DNA of 64,000 nucleotides from contig OY821519.1 in assembly GCA_963682025.1 (NCBI GenBank), positions 146,610,312 to 146,674,311 of the forward strand, in the 5' to 3' direction. How positions within the stretch are numbered: position 1 is the stretch's first letter; each line of letters begins with the position of its first letter. A program made the position numbers and the translations under genes. This DNA is from Cordilura impudica. Its lineage: Eukaryota > Arthropoda > Insecta > Diptera > Scathophagidae. Positions 24,251 through 36,060 of this stretch are shown piece by piece. The notes under the pieces are model-generated. The model saw only the letters and a program-made list of their open reading frames with translations, had not been told where the DNA came from and did no database searches.

Positions 24251-26129
24251 GTAAACCATTTTATGGCCGGATGAAAGTGATGATTAGGCAACAATAAAAT
24301 CTAATATAAGTATATGCAGCCGTATTCATAAAAATTCTAAACAGCATTTCAAATCCATTTTAAGCAAAAATCGATAAAATTGTATTCATAAACGAATTTT
24401 AGCTTAAAATACCTATTCTAAACCTTGTGTAAATAAAAGAATTTTAAAATTGGTTCGACCCTATTTTAAACCTATTTTAAAACAAGTAAGAGTGTTAAAT
24501 TCGGCTGTGCCGAATCTTTGATACCCTCCACCTCGGTTTGAGTCTTGATAATAAATGTAAATGAAAAAGTAAACAATTTGTTAAACTTAATACCAAATTA
24601 TTTCAGCAAATTCTTTGGGTTGGTTTTCTTCTTTTCTATTATTTCGGATATATTTCGGTGTTTGCTTTTTGGTCATCGTGGTTGCTGATCGGCATGCATT
24701 TTGGTTATATACCTATATGCATGCGTTTCCGGTTATATGACATAACTTCTCGTTTAATTTAGTTTTTGCTAATTAAATAGCTCGCCCTAACCTCCATTGC
24801 AAAGGTAATGGTTGTGTAGAGTGGCTATATGCATTAAATCGTGCTAATTGGAGATGGCTGTATAGTTTCTTTTAACTGGCCAAATATTTCTTCATTGTGG
24901 CCATATAGGTCGGATGGAGTAACAAAATAATAACCAAAAAAAAAAGCTCTCTCAACTTTTTTTTAAAATATTGCCATATTTTGAAAACATAGAGAATAAA
25001 TTTATAATAATAAATAATCAAATTAGGGATGAAAAACGCAAAAAACGAAAAGTCCCAAACATTTTAAATAAAATAATTTAATGTTATCTTTATTTTCTGA
25101 AAAACTTCATCAAAAAAAAATTGTGAAAATTTATATATAAAAAATAACATTCTCATAAAATTACGTTTACTTATGTAACAATTTTTATGTTAGCAATTCT
25201 TAAATATCATTTGAGGTTTTCTTAAATTCATTGAATTTAAATTAATATCGACAAATCTGTTTTTCTATTTATTTAAATTGTAAAGGAGTGGCATCTCTGT
25301 CAAAATAAGCGAAAAACACAAAGAATAGAAAAAAACAAATTACTTCGTGTTTGACAGGATGATTTTATGTTTATGTTTAATATCTTTATTTTTTTTACTA
25401 ATATTTCTGTTTATTTATTTGAAAATGAAATAATGAATTGAATATTTAATTTTTTTATTTATATAAAAAAGTTTTTTAATTAAAGCAAAATATTTTCACT
25501 ATTTCATGATTTTTATTTATGTATGACGACATTTCAACCTAAAAATTTAAGTTTTTATCGATTGGATAAAACACACAAATATGGTTGTCGTTTAGATAAC
25601 AACAACAGCTGACTTTAACAATAGCGAATATCGTTTCAAAATTTTACTGATAATTTTGCAATTTTCTTTTTTTTTACAATTCGACTATCGTTAAAAGAAG
25701 TTACTGAATCGCGGTACTGAAAAGTTATTAATATCTCCTGAATGGCAATATTTTTTTTAAATGTAAAAATTTTTAAATGTAAAGATATTTCTAAATTTAA
25801 AATTATTATTTCCGACGTTTTGATATGATTTTCTGAAACTCAATTAATATTTTCTAATTTATAATTGGAAATTTTATTTTCAGTTTTTATTATAATTGAT
25901 ATTTTCTTAAATTTGAATGGAAAATTTAAAAAGTGAAATTTTGTATTTATGTGAATAATAATGCTTTATTAATTATAAACAATTTTTAAAAATTAGATGT
26001 AATCGCAATCAGATATTTTATAGGTAAAGCAGAATAATAATTCTATATAACTATGTAGAACTGTTTTGTAAGCAAAAAACTCATTGACGAACTCGGTAAC
26101 TCTATTTTGTAAAGACAACAAAAAGTTAA

Positions 26130-26701
26130 CCCCCCAATCTCGCATCACACTGAAATTCTAAAATCGTTGTGTACGTATTATCAACGAAAAATTGTTCGAA
26201 TTAGTCGAATCCATCGCCATTAAATTTTATGCTCAAACATCTGACTGCAATCTCATTTTTAAAATGTTGTCGAAGCGTAAACTTGAAAAAATTTGTATAC
26301 TTCTCTCTCTTATTTTATTTTAAGTAGAGTTACTAAGTTTATTATACAGGCACATGTTTGAGGGAAAATGTTTACATTTATTATTATTAGTATTATTTTA
26401 ATAATAGTTAATAATATTTATGCTCTATAATTAACAAACGTTTTTGTATGCGCATTTCAAAAAATAAATCATTATAATAGATTTAACAAGTTAAAACTTT
26501 AATTACAATTTTACAGGATCCAGTAAATTTGCATTAAATTTATAACAGGGTAACATTAATCATCGTTAGTGTCTGCCACTATTCGCACGAAAAATTTGGT
26601 GCCATTAGTGTGACCACTGCGGAAAATGTGTGTGTATTAGTAAAAAAAAATGTGAGTGTATTGAGTTTTTCGAACTTGCAGTGTGATGTGAGATTGGTGG
26701 G
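26130..26701. mobile_element. MITE with 23-bp TIR and TAA duplication, inside HINE-B copy 2
   Basis: The left end begins CCCCCCAATCTCGCATCACA and the complement of the right end CCCACCAATCTCACATCACA. TAA flanks both sides (26127-26129, 26702-26704). Copy 1 of HINE-B has the empty site (AAGTTAATATGCC, near 22537). The 3-bp TAA duplication fits PIF/Harbinger. It has no coding capacity. Confidence 0.82.
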
Positions 26702-27193
26702 TAATATGCCAAACTTATGTTCGTATTTGTAAAAGAATAATGAAAAAACGTATGAAATAAAAGACCAACCCGTGTATACTCTTAACATTGTTCTGTATGA
26801 TATCTAGTTGAAAATATTAACATTCATGTTAAAATAGAAATAACTATTGCAAAGCTAATTAGAACAAACAAAAATTATGGCGGCATCTACTGTGGCATAG
26901 TCACGCTGAGCAAAATGAAGTGACACTCTGTTAATACAAAAGAAATGTATTTTCCCCACAACAAAATACTGCAGAATTTTATGTAAATAAAATAACCGAT
27001 TTATTTCTAACATGCAGTTACTATCAATATACATACATACATATATATAATATATGTACATTATTTGTATTATTTAATATGTGTATGTATGTATATTTAA
27101 ATATTACACACAAAAAATACAACATCAAACGTTATTTTTGTGTTTTTCTCTTTAAATAAATTAATACATAAATTTTTTTGCTAAATTTACATT

Positions 27194-27812
27194 TGGGCAA
27201 TTCACAACAGGTGTTGTATATTGTATGTTGTATTGAAATACACAATACAATCATTTGTTGTGAACACTCAGTTGTATTTTCATATTGTAAAACGCTTTCT
27301 TTAGTAATTTTCGATCCAACGAGGAAAGATCGCTTCGTCGCTTCTGCTATTTTGTATAAGAGAAAACACTTGTCAGTGTTTGCTTTTTGGTCGTGAGATA
27401 CACCCTGGAGTTTTAGTTACGTACCTCTTGCATTTTAATTTATAATGAAAAAAAAAAAATGTTAAATGTTTTGGTTGGTACTGAAAGAGAAAATACATAC
27501 TAAAAATATAAACATTAATTTTTATATAAATAAACTTATCGATGTATTTGCGTTATTTGCATTATTTGCCATATTTTATTTTATAATTATTTATGCTGAT
27601 AATATTCTATGTATTTGTTTTTTCTTTTTCATAAAAACTGGCATTCACTTGGAACTGATATGTTATGATACAATATACAACATTCATAGCAAATGAAGTT
27701 GGATCGTGTATCAGATTTTTCAGTGAAAATTACCAACAACAATTTTACACTATTGTAAAGTGATACACGATACAAGAGATACAACGATACATTACCCATT
27801 GTGAATTGCCCA
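27194..27812. mobile_element. MITE with perfect 14-bp TIR and ATT duplication, inside HINE-B copy 2
   Basis: Both ends read TGGGCAATTCACAA inward, and ATT flanks the element (27191-27193, 27813-27815). The empty site is seen in HINE-B copy 1 (CTACATTGTTTATTT near 23021). Subterminal sequence is rich in GTATTGTAT/ATACAAT steps. No gene inside. Confidence 0.82.
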
Positions 27813-29025
27813 ATTGTTTTTTTTATTAACAACTAGGTATTTTAGCATTATTTGCTTTAGATGTTGGTGAATTTTTACTCCCTTTGTATTAACTCGTAGT
27901 GTCTGCTTGTCGAAAAAATTTTGGATCGATTTTAACCACTTTCCCGTGACCCAATCGATCTGAAATTTTGCAGGCAGGCTTGTGGGAATGACAGAAATGA
28001 TCTAACATATTTTTTAAGTGATGCCAAAACAATGGAAACTTTTAAATTTTTCTACCAGAGTTGATAAAAAAATTTACAAAGGGTTTGTTTTTGTTATATT
28101 ATTACCATAACGACCACAAAAACAACAAGTCCAGCTATGAAAACAATGCAACATTTAGAATAACAACAAGAAAAATATAGAAATATCATGTTTTTCATTT
28201 TTTTTTTACTTTTTCAGAGATTTCCCTGGACCTGTTCCACCGATTTTAATGATTTTTGAAGTAGAAATCTTTCCATGAATTTGGTGAATCATTCTCACTA
28301 AAAATGATCACTGTAGCTGCACTATTGAGGGCGTGATCGTGACAAGAACAACATAGAAAATTATTTTTTTTTTCAAGACTTTTTTAGTTCTTCATTCAAA
28401 TCTCGGGCCCTAATCGACCGATTTGGACGATTTTAAATAGCAAACTTCTCATGATGTTAGTGAATCATTTTTATGTCAACGAGTACCCTAGCTGCCGGAT
28501 TGATGCCGTCATCGTGATTTCCACAGACGGACAGACGGACATCGCTATATCAACTCCGGTTGTTATAAGGATCACAAATATATAAATTTTATGGGGTCCA
28601 AAATTTTTTTTCTAATTATTACAAACGGAATGACAAACTGGAGTGGAGGGTATAACAACTCTACAACAGCAACAATGACAGTCATATGTTTTTCAAATAG
28701 GAAAAAACTGTTTATGTGTTAGTTTCGGTCATTCCCCAGTATGCATTGAAATATTATTTCTCCAATGTTGGAGAAAAGTTAAGTTCTTAAATTGATGTCA
28801 AATGTAATTCTCAACTTGGGTTGAACAGTTTTTCTCCTTGTTTGCTTTCAACTTGACATCAAGTTGAGACTTAACATATTTTCCAATCTTTGAGAAACAT
28901 TTTTACTCTCAATTGGATATCCAACACTTTTCTCCACTTGAGACCAAACATTTTTTCAACTTGATTACGATTTGTGTTAAGTCTGAGATATTATTTAAAT
29001 ATGTCATAAATAATAAATTAAATTA

Positions 29026-29830
29026 AACAAGCAAGAAAATTATAGTCGGTCTAGACCGACTATACGATACCCTATACCATGCGTTTAGAAACCCTATCTC
29101 TTAGGCCCAACTAACTGGACATTGAAAATAAGCAAAAACCAAATTTGAGTGGGATTTTTATTAATTTTTTTGGCTGCAGATATGAAAAAGTTCATATCGG
29201 ATGCTATATCTATAAAGGGACTAGGTCCAAAAATGGGCCGATCCTGATCATGTTTGGTAAAGTCTCTTGTATTTTGCAAAAATATGTACAAACAAAATTT
29301 GAGAAGAATCAGTGCAATATTTTTGTTTTTTAATAGATTTAAGTGAAGATCGGGAAGCAGCTCTATATGGGGTCAAAGGGATCATTTTTGGACTACTCAT
29401 AAGTGGATGTAATGAACGCATACAAACCCAATTTGAGTAAGATCTATATGACAATTTGGATCTTATGGCAATTTATGTCGATTTCATATGGGTAATTTGT
29501 ATGGGAGCTAGGTCTGAACATGGACCGATTCTCACCAATTTCAATAGCGTTCATCCCATGGCCGATAAAAGCTTATGTACCAAATTTCATCAAAATATAT
29601 TCATATTTGCGACCTGCAGTTTGATTACAAGCTTTACATGGACACACAGACGGACGGACGGACGGACGGACGGACGGACGGACGGACGGACGGACATTGT
29701 TAAATCAACTCAAAAAGTGATTCTGATTCGATCGGTATAATTAAAGATGGGTCTAGGTCAAATATTTTTGGTTGTTACAAACAGCAGCACAAAGTCATTA
29801 TACCCAAACCACATAGTGGTATAGGGTATA
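29026..29830 (+). mobile_element. HINE-A copy 2
   Basis: Starts AACAAGCAAGAAAATTATAG, followed by the 20-bp palindrome (29041-29062 region), and ends with the ACCACATAGTGGTATAGGGT hairpin. It holds a (GACG)n microsatellite of about 12 units at 29648-29694, far longer than in the other copies. No coding capacity. Confidence 0.78.
29648..29694 (+). repeat. (GACG)n microsatellite in HINE-A copy 2
   Basis: About twelve uninterrupted GACG units, at the place where the other copies hold two to five. Confidence 0.95.
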
Positions 29831-30319
29831 AAAATGCCAAAAAAGTACAAATAAATCATTGATATATTTTTAATTATTTCTGCTTTTTGTCGAATTTTTC
29901 AAAAAATGTACAACTAATTAATTCATTTATTTTTAATTCTAGATTTTAAAAAATGTACATAATATGTACATTTAATGTTAAATATGTACATAGTAATGTT
30001 AAATATATAATGAAATTAAATTGAAACATTAAAAAAAGTACATTGTTTTCATTTCTAAAATTAGTATAATATTTTTTAATGTGGCAATTCCGTACCTTCC
30101 ATTTGATACCGATTGGAAATATTTCTTTGCTATCAAGTTGAGAATCACAAATTTCTCAATTTGATAACTATGAAAATCGCCATATAAAAATGTGCCTTTT
30201 AAGTTGAGAAGACTATATTCGAACTGTTGAGGGCATTTGAGAATTAACGCTGGAGATTTGAGAAATGTATTTGATCTCAAATGCACCTCAAGTTGATAGC
30301 AAACAAAAATGTTTATTGG

Positions 30320-30530
30320 GACATTTATTGTAGGGTCGTTTGCACACACACAAAAAATAGAAAATAAATTGTCAATAAGCAAAGCAAGTGGCTTCGAAAT
30401 TCGATGATGCCAGTTAATCATTTTTTGTTCACGCGGAATTTACAATTGGAGGAATTTTTTTCTCGAGAAATGTATTTTCCGTGAGAAAGAAATTCCTTGA
30501 GAATATTCATAATTGGGATGAATAACTTTT
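30320..30530. repeat. Interspersed repeat D (second copy)
   Basis: Related to 20050-20190 (see that entry); shares GGCTTCGAAATTCGATGA and TTTCTCGAGAAA and the CACGCGGA step. Confidence 0.5.
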
Positions 30531-30589
30531 AATTGGAACTTTTTAGTCAGAATAAATCATAATTCTAGTTAGATATTGGTTAATATTTA

Positions 30590-31133
30590 ATTAGAAAAAA
30601 TATTGTGGTGGCATCTACGCAATTATTGAGGCAGTCACGGAAAAATTAAATGCAAGTCTGTTTTTTTTAATATAACAAAAATGGATTTTCCCTTTAACAA
30701 AATATGGCAGTATAAAGAATTCTGCAAAATGGAAAATCAATTTTGTGCTAATTCTTAACAAAATTAATAATATATATATATGTATTATTATATTTATTAA
30801 TATTTGTAATTTTATTTGACATAATTTCACACACAGTTTTACAGATCAACTGTTTTAATTAGAAAAAATATTGTGGTGGCATCTACGCAATTATTGAGGC
30901 AGTCACGGAAAAATTAAATGCAAGTCTGTTTTTTTTAATATAACAAAAATGGATTTTCCCTTTAACAAAATATGGCAGAATTCTTTATAAATGAAATGCA
31001 AAATGGAAAATCAATTTTGTGCTAATTCTTAACAAAATTAATAAAATATATATATATATATGTATTATTATATTTATTAATATTTGTAATTTTATTTGAC
31101 ACAATTTCACACACAGTTTTACAGATCAACTGT
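30590..31133 (+). repeat. Two-unit tandem duplication (~270 bp each)
   Basis: The unit beginning AATTAGAAAAAATATTGTGG at about 30589 is repeated from about 30857, through TTTTACAGATCAACTGTTTT. Small differences include a rearranged TATAAAGAATTCTGCAAAAT stretch. A diverged relative (GTGGCGCCATCTACTGTGGC) is part of HINE-B (22711-22900). Confidence 0.85.
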
Positions 31134-32100
31134 TTTCAACTGATTTAGAAGTTTTCTGTTTTTGAAACAGTAGTGCCAATTTGTAACATTTTGTGATGTA
31201 ATGAAAATCGCAGAATAATAAGTTAATACACAATAAAAAATATTAAATTTTTAAGTTTTATATACATATTGCAATAAAAAAAACTTTGGTAAATTTACAT
31301 TGAAGATGGTCAGAAATGAATGAGAAAAAAATATATAGACATTTTAGAAAAGCACATTTAATGTTAAACTTTATGCACAAAATATATGGGTTTTTGTTGC
31401 TTCGAATTTAACTGTGGCTCTAAGTGAAAAGTTTTAGACCGATCGTATATTACATCTTGAGGATCCTCACCTAATATTTTCAAATATTTTAAATTCTTTT
31501 TAACTCATTTAACCTCATTACGAAAATAGTAAAACAGTAAATATGGAAAATCCACGCACCTCAAAAAATTGTTTTCTATGAAATAAATTAAAGACATTTC
31601 ATATTATACAATTTTCTTTCAAAAATGTATCAATTATTGCAAATTTGAAATTTGACATATAGTATTTGTACATATATTTGTATAGATTTCGCAGTATGAA
31701 AAGAACTATTATTTCTTTATTTAGAATATATGTAAGTATTGCTCGCAAAAAAATGCAACATCATGAATGAAACACATAGACGACTGCTGGCAGCAGCATT
31801 TGTAGTCGTATAGTCAGCTACTTGATTTTTCTGAATACGACAGCAACATATAATACAAATGCATTTTTATTTAAATATACAATTACTTTTACTTATTTAA
31901 AATGCATTAGTACAACGTAAAAATAAATAAATTAGTTTAACGCCTTTTGATTATTAATGGAATTATAGCCTTTCATTTTGCGATTTTTTTTTAAACAAAA
32001 TAAAATATTTCATAGCACTAACTTCTTTTACATATTTTGTTATATTGTCAACACTATTTTTGTTTTGTAGCCAACAAAACACACTTGCAGTTTTTTTTTT
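31134..32100. other. AT-rich repeat interior, nothing recognised
   Basis: No coding blocks. A TA-rich microsatellite is at 31045-31062, in the preceding duplication. Confidence 0.4.
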
Positions 32101-32334
32101 ATTTGAAGAACATATGACTGCCATTGTTGATGTTGTAGAGTTGTTTTTTTTTTTTTGATTTTGTTTCGTTAACTCTTTTGTATTAAAGCACCTCCAATAT
32201 ATGTATCCATTTTAGTTTGCAAATTCAGTATATTTATAATTTATTACTTACAGCAAAAAATAATAGAAACAATTTTATCAGTTATGCTTACGAAACTATA
32301 TAAATAGACTTGAAGTTGGCTCCAAAAGCAGTAG

Positions 32335-32510
32335 CCTGTGTAAAGAACAAGTTAGCGACATGTAACTGTTACGTAACGTGTCAGCCTTTTTTTCACATGA
32401 AAAGTATTGGGACGTTCCGGTTACGTTCGGTAACTGTTTTAAATGATTTTCATGTAAAAAAAAACAACTGACTCGTTACGGTTACGGTTAGAAAACATTG
32501 ACCTTTTATA
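32335..32510. repeat. GGTTACG-rich repeat shared with the TTAA element
   Basis: GTTCCGGTTACGTTCGGTAA and CGTTACGGTTACGGTTAG correspond to 51778-51880 in the right end of the TTAA element, in the same order and orientation. Confidence 0.6.
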
Positions 32511-32623
32511 TGTATTATAATGCTATGAATGCATTTATTTTTATTTTATTTTATTTATATATTCTTTTTTTTTTTTGTATTGTATATTATTTTTTTTTAT
32601 TATTATTACTATTTCATTTAATT

Positions 32624-33498
32624 ATTTTTTTCTTTAAATAAATTAATACATAAAAATTTGTTTTTTAAATTATTGGTGAACTTTTACTCCCTTTATTTAC
32701 TGCCTTTATATTAACTGGTAGTGTCTGCTTGTCGACAAAATTTTGGATCGATTTTTAGCCCCTTTCCCGTGAGCCAATCGATCTGAAATTTTGCATGCAG
32801 GCTCGTGGCAATGACAGAAATGATCTAACAAATTTTTTTAGTGATGCCAAAACAATGGAAACTTTTAAAATTTTCTACCAGAGTTCACAAAAAAATGTAC
32901 AAAGGGTTTGTTTTTATTATATTATTACCACAACGACCACAAAAACAACAAGTCCAGCTATGACAACAATGCAACATTTAGAATAGCAACAGGAACAATA
33001 TGGAAACATCATGTTGTTCATTTTTTTTTTAATTTTTCATAGATTTACCTGGACCTGTTCCCCCGATTTTAATGATTTTTGAAGTAGAAATCTTCCCATG
33101 AATTTGGTGAATCATTCTCACTAAAAATTATCACCCTAGCTATCCTATTGAGGGCGTGATCGTGACAAGAACAACATAGAAAATTATATTTTTTCAAGAC
33201 TTTTTTTAGTTCTTCATTCAAATCTCGGGCCCTAACCGACCGATTTGGACGATTTTAAATAGCAAACTTTTCAGGATGTTAATGAATCATTTTTTATGCC
33301 AACGAGCATCCTAGCTGCCCGATTGATGCCGTCATCGTGATTTCCACAGACGGACAGACGGACATCGCTATATCAACTCCGGTTGTTATAACGATCACAA
33401 ATATATATATTTTATGGGGTCCAAATTTTTTTTTCTAATTATTACAAACGGAATGACAAACTTATATATACCCTCTGCACACTGGAGTGGAGGGTATA
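32624..33498 (+). mobile_element. HINE-B copy 3, 5'-truncated
   Basis: Collinear with the last ~0.9 kb of HINE-B copies 1 and 2 (TAGTGTCTGCTTGTCGA through CAGACGGACAGACGGAC) and ending CACTGGAGTGGAGGGTATA. Confidence 0.78.
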
Positions 33499-34306
33499 AT
33501 GACATTTGTGCTTTTTGCTTTGTGTTTGTTTTCATTTTGAACACAGTAGCGAAAAATTGTCATTCAATCGAAAGAAGTTAGTTGATTTTTTAATGAGAAA
33601 TAGACAATTTATATTTGATTAATAGAATTGGTAAGAATTATTTTTATTGACAAAAATTATGTTTTAATTACATATATTTTGTTTACAATAGAAATTATTG
33701 CCCATAATCGTCAAAAGAAAATTTACAAAAAAAAGGAGCGACCCATTTGCTATTCCGGATAAGGAGCTCTTGCGCTTGAAGTATTTATACAAATTATTAA
33801 AATAACTTAATTAACTCAACTACATTAAAAGGAATATTTTTAATTTGTAATAATAATAGAACAAAGAAAACTAGTGATGTGTAAACAATCAAAACAAATT
33901 AAATAAAACTGGTTATTTGAATACTTCTTTAATCTGCAATAAAATCACCACATAAATTACATATCTATGTACCTATCATTTTGTTTTGAATGTTTTTTAA
34001 TTAATAGACAAGTTTATCATTAATTTTTTTTTCTATAAAAACCATATTTTTCTCAAACCCAGCAAAAAACAATTATAGATACGAATACCGTATGAATTAA
34101 TAACCATGATTTTGCATCATTACAACTCAAGTGACAAATAAAAAAAGTAGTGTTGCTATCATAGAGTTTAATAAAACGTTAAAACGTTTATTACTTAAAA
34201 TACTGGTTATGAATACGAATTTTTAACAAACCTTTTTAGGCTTAAAATGCGCTTTAACTAATTTGTATTTGAAACCTGATTTAAGATTTTTTTATGAATA
34301 CGGCTG
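33499..34306. other. Right remnant of the Harbinger-like shell plus unassigned sequence
   Basis: The last ~110 bases carry GTTATGAATACGAA and the terminal inverted repeat. The rest is AT-rich with no recognised feature. Confidence 0.4.
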
Positions 34307-34936
34307 ATGATATTTAAAATTAAAATTTTAAATTCAACATTCTTGTAAAGAATTCGAAGAATATTCAACTTCAAAATTTTTTTTGTTATTTAATATTATT
34401 TTAATTTTTTCTTCTAAGGAAATTCATTTTATTCTGATTTTTCGCTACTTTTAACAGTTAAAGACAGTATTTGTTAACTAATTTTTATAGTTAAAAAATA
34501 TATAAAACTATCACGCAAAATTGAAAATTTAGTGATTTTTTGATAATTACGCGTTTTCTTATCATTTTTAATAATTTTAATATCTAATATTTTAAAGTTG
34601 ACAACCCTGTGTATGGGTATCGTTTTTTTAACGCGAGTCCCATGTTTGACCAGCAATACTTTGAGGGGATTTGAGGCCTAGCTAGCCACGTAGCCGTAAG
34701 CTAACGTTTTCAAAAAATAATGTTAAAATAAATAATATTTGAAGAATATGAAATGAATATTTAACAAATATATTTGATATTAAAAATTGGGTAAAAAAGA
34801 TTAAAAGCATAGGATTTTTGGCGTTATTCTTTATTATTTTTATTTAATAAATTAATAATTTATACCCTACCTCATAATACATTTTTGAAAAGTAGCTAAA
34901 ATTTAGTTATTTGAGCATAAAACAAAATAAAATAAA

Positions 34937-35758
34937 ACAAATAAGAAATACCACGGTTTAGAGTCCTTATCTCTTCGGTCCAACTAATTGGATATAAAAA
35001 ATAAGCATAAATCAAATTTTAGTGCCATTGTTATTAAATTTTTTGGCTGCAGATATGAAAAAGTTCATAGCGGGTGCTATATTTATATGCAGCTTTATAT
35101 GGGGCCTTTGACTAAGAATTGTCCTATAAGGATTTTTTTTGACTACTGATTAATGGATACAACAAACACATACAATCCCAATTTAACTAAGATCTATGTG
35201 ATAGTTTGGATCTTATGGCAATTAATGTCGATTTCATAGGGGTCATTTGTATGAGGACTAGGTCTGAACATGCACCGAATTTCACCAATTTCAATAGCGT
35301 TCATCCTACGGCCGGTAAAAGCTTATATACCAAATTTCATCAGAATATATTCATATTTGCGACCTGTACTTTACATGGACACACAGACGGACAGACGGAC
35401 AAACCCAATTTGACTGAGATCTATATGATAATTTGTCGATAATATGTCGATTTCATAGGGGTCATTTGTATGGGGACTAAGTCTGAACATGGACCGATTT
35501 TCACCAATGTCCTATGGCCGATAAAAGCTTATATACCAAATTTCATCAAAATATATTCATATTTGCGACCTGTAGTTTGATTACAAGGTTTACATGGACA
35601 CGCAGACGGATGGGCGGACGGACATCGCTAAATCGACTCAGAAAGTGATTCTGAGTCGATCGATATAATAAAAGATGAGTAGATGTCAAATATTTTTGGT
35701 AGTTACAAGCAGCAGCACAAAGTAATTATACCCAACCCACATAGTGGTATAGGGTATA
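34937..35758 (+). mobile_element. HINE-A copy 3, diverged, with internal duplication
   Basis: Starts AACAAATAAGAA and ends CCACATAGTGGTATAGGGTA. The 5' palindrome is lost. The segment from the TCATTTGTATG.GGACTAGGTCTGAACATG region to the ACACAGACGGACAGACGGAC tract occurs twice in tandem (about 35175-35402 and 35403-35625). Confidence 0.7.
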
Positions 35759-36060
35759 AAAATAACTTAGTTTTTTCTCAATGACATACATATTTGTTTC
35801 ATCAATTTTACCTTAGTGTTTTGAATAAATGGTGCAAAAACTTCTCAGTTTGTATTTTTGCCAAAAACTTCGGTAACATATAATTTTTTTATTTTATTTT
35901 ATGAATATAAAAAAATTAGCATGCACCGAAAAGTACATTTGACATACGTTCAATTTAGTGTATTGAGGTTGTGTTCGCTGAAAGTACGATGTAGTGTATA
36001 TATCCTTTCTTGTAAAGAACGTGTTTGCGTACTGTTCACGGTGAAGTAAATGACAAAATA

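Larger units (their letters stand above)
24481..28654 (+). mobile_element. HINE-B copy 2 (4.2 kb with two MITE insertions)
   Basis: It begins AACAAGTAAGAGTGTTAAAT with the TTCGGCTGTGCCGAA hairpin and ends GGAGTGGAGGGTATA. It is collinear with copy 1 over most of its length, with MITEs inserted at 26130 and 27194 and a small deletion in the 3' hairpin. No coding capacity. Confidence 0.72.
28655..32144. repeat. Inverted repeat pair (44 bp arms) enclosing ~3.4 kb
   Basis: ACAACTCTACAACAGCAACA at 28655 onward is mirrored at 32101-32144, continuing through CAGTCATATG. The arms differ at a few positions only. They may be the ends of one transposon that later received HINE-A copy 2 and other insertions. 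No coding sequence lies between them and no target duplication is evident. Confidence 0.55.
24317..34306. mobile_element. Harbinger-like non-autonomous shell (TIR pair)
   Basis: CAGCCGTATTCATAAAAA at 24317 has its inverse ending at 34306. The trinucleotide ATG precedes and follows the pair (24314-24316, 34307-34309). Each end also repeats GTATTCATAA internally and contains several TTTTAAG/CTTAAAA steps. Such GCCGTATTCATAAA ends with 3-bp duplications are common among Harbinger MITEs. The original element was probably under 1 kb (24317-24480 plus about 33500-34306); the rest is later insertions. Confidence 0.6.
20373..34609 (+). mobile_element. hAT relic, outer shell of a 14-kb nest
   Basis: CAGGGTTGTCAACT at 20373 is repeated in inverse at 34596-34609 (14 of 14). 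Next to the left end, 20636-20735 encodes a hAT C-terminal piece. The flanks are GTGTTGGG on the left and TGTATGGG on the right, which could be a decayed 8-bp duplication if one base was lost. The interior between about 20724 and 34306 is later insertions. This pairing over 14 kb is an inference. Confidence 0.5.

Noticed and set aside
29648..29694. CRISPR-like or protein-coding repeat
   Set aside because: A plain tetranucleotide microsatellite with no spacers.
29094..29740. Open frames on both strands inside HINE-A copies (also at 1255, 35206, 36798, 44263, 44606)
   Set aside because: They recur at the same place in every copy because the repeat is shared, differ by frameshifts between copies and resemble no protein; the repetitive RTDGRTDG tail is just the GACG microsatellite.
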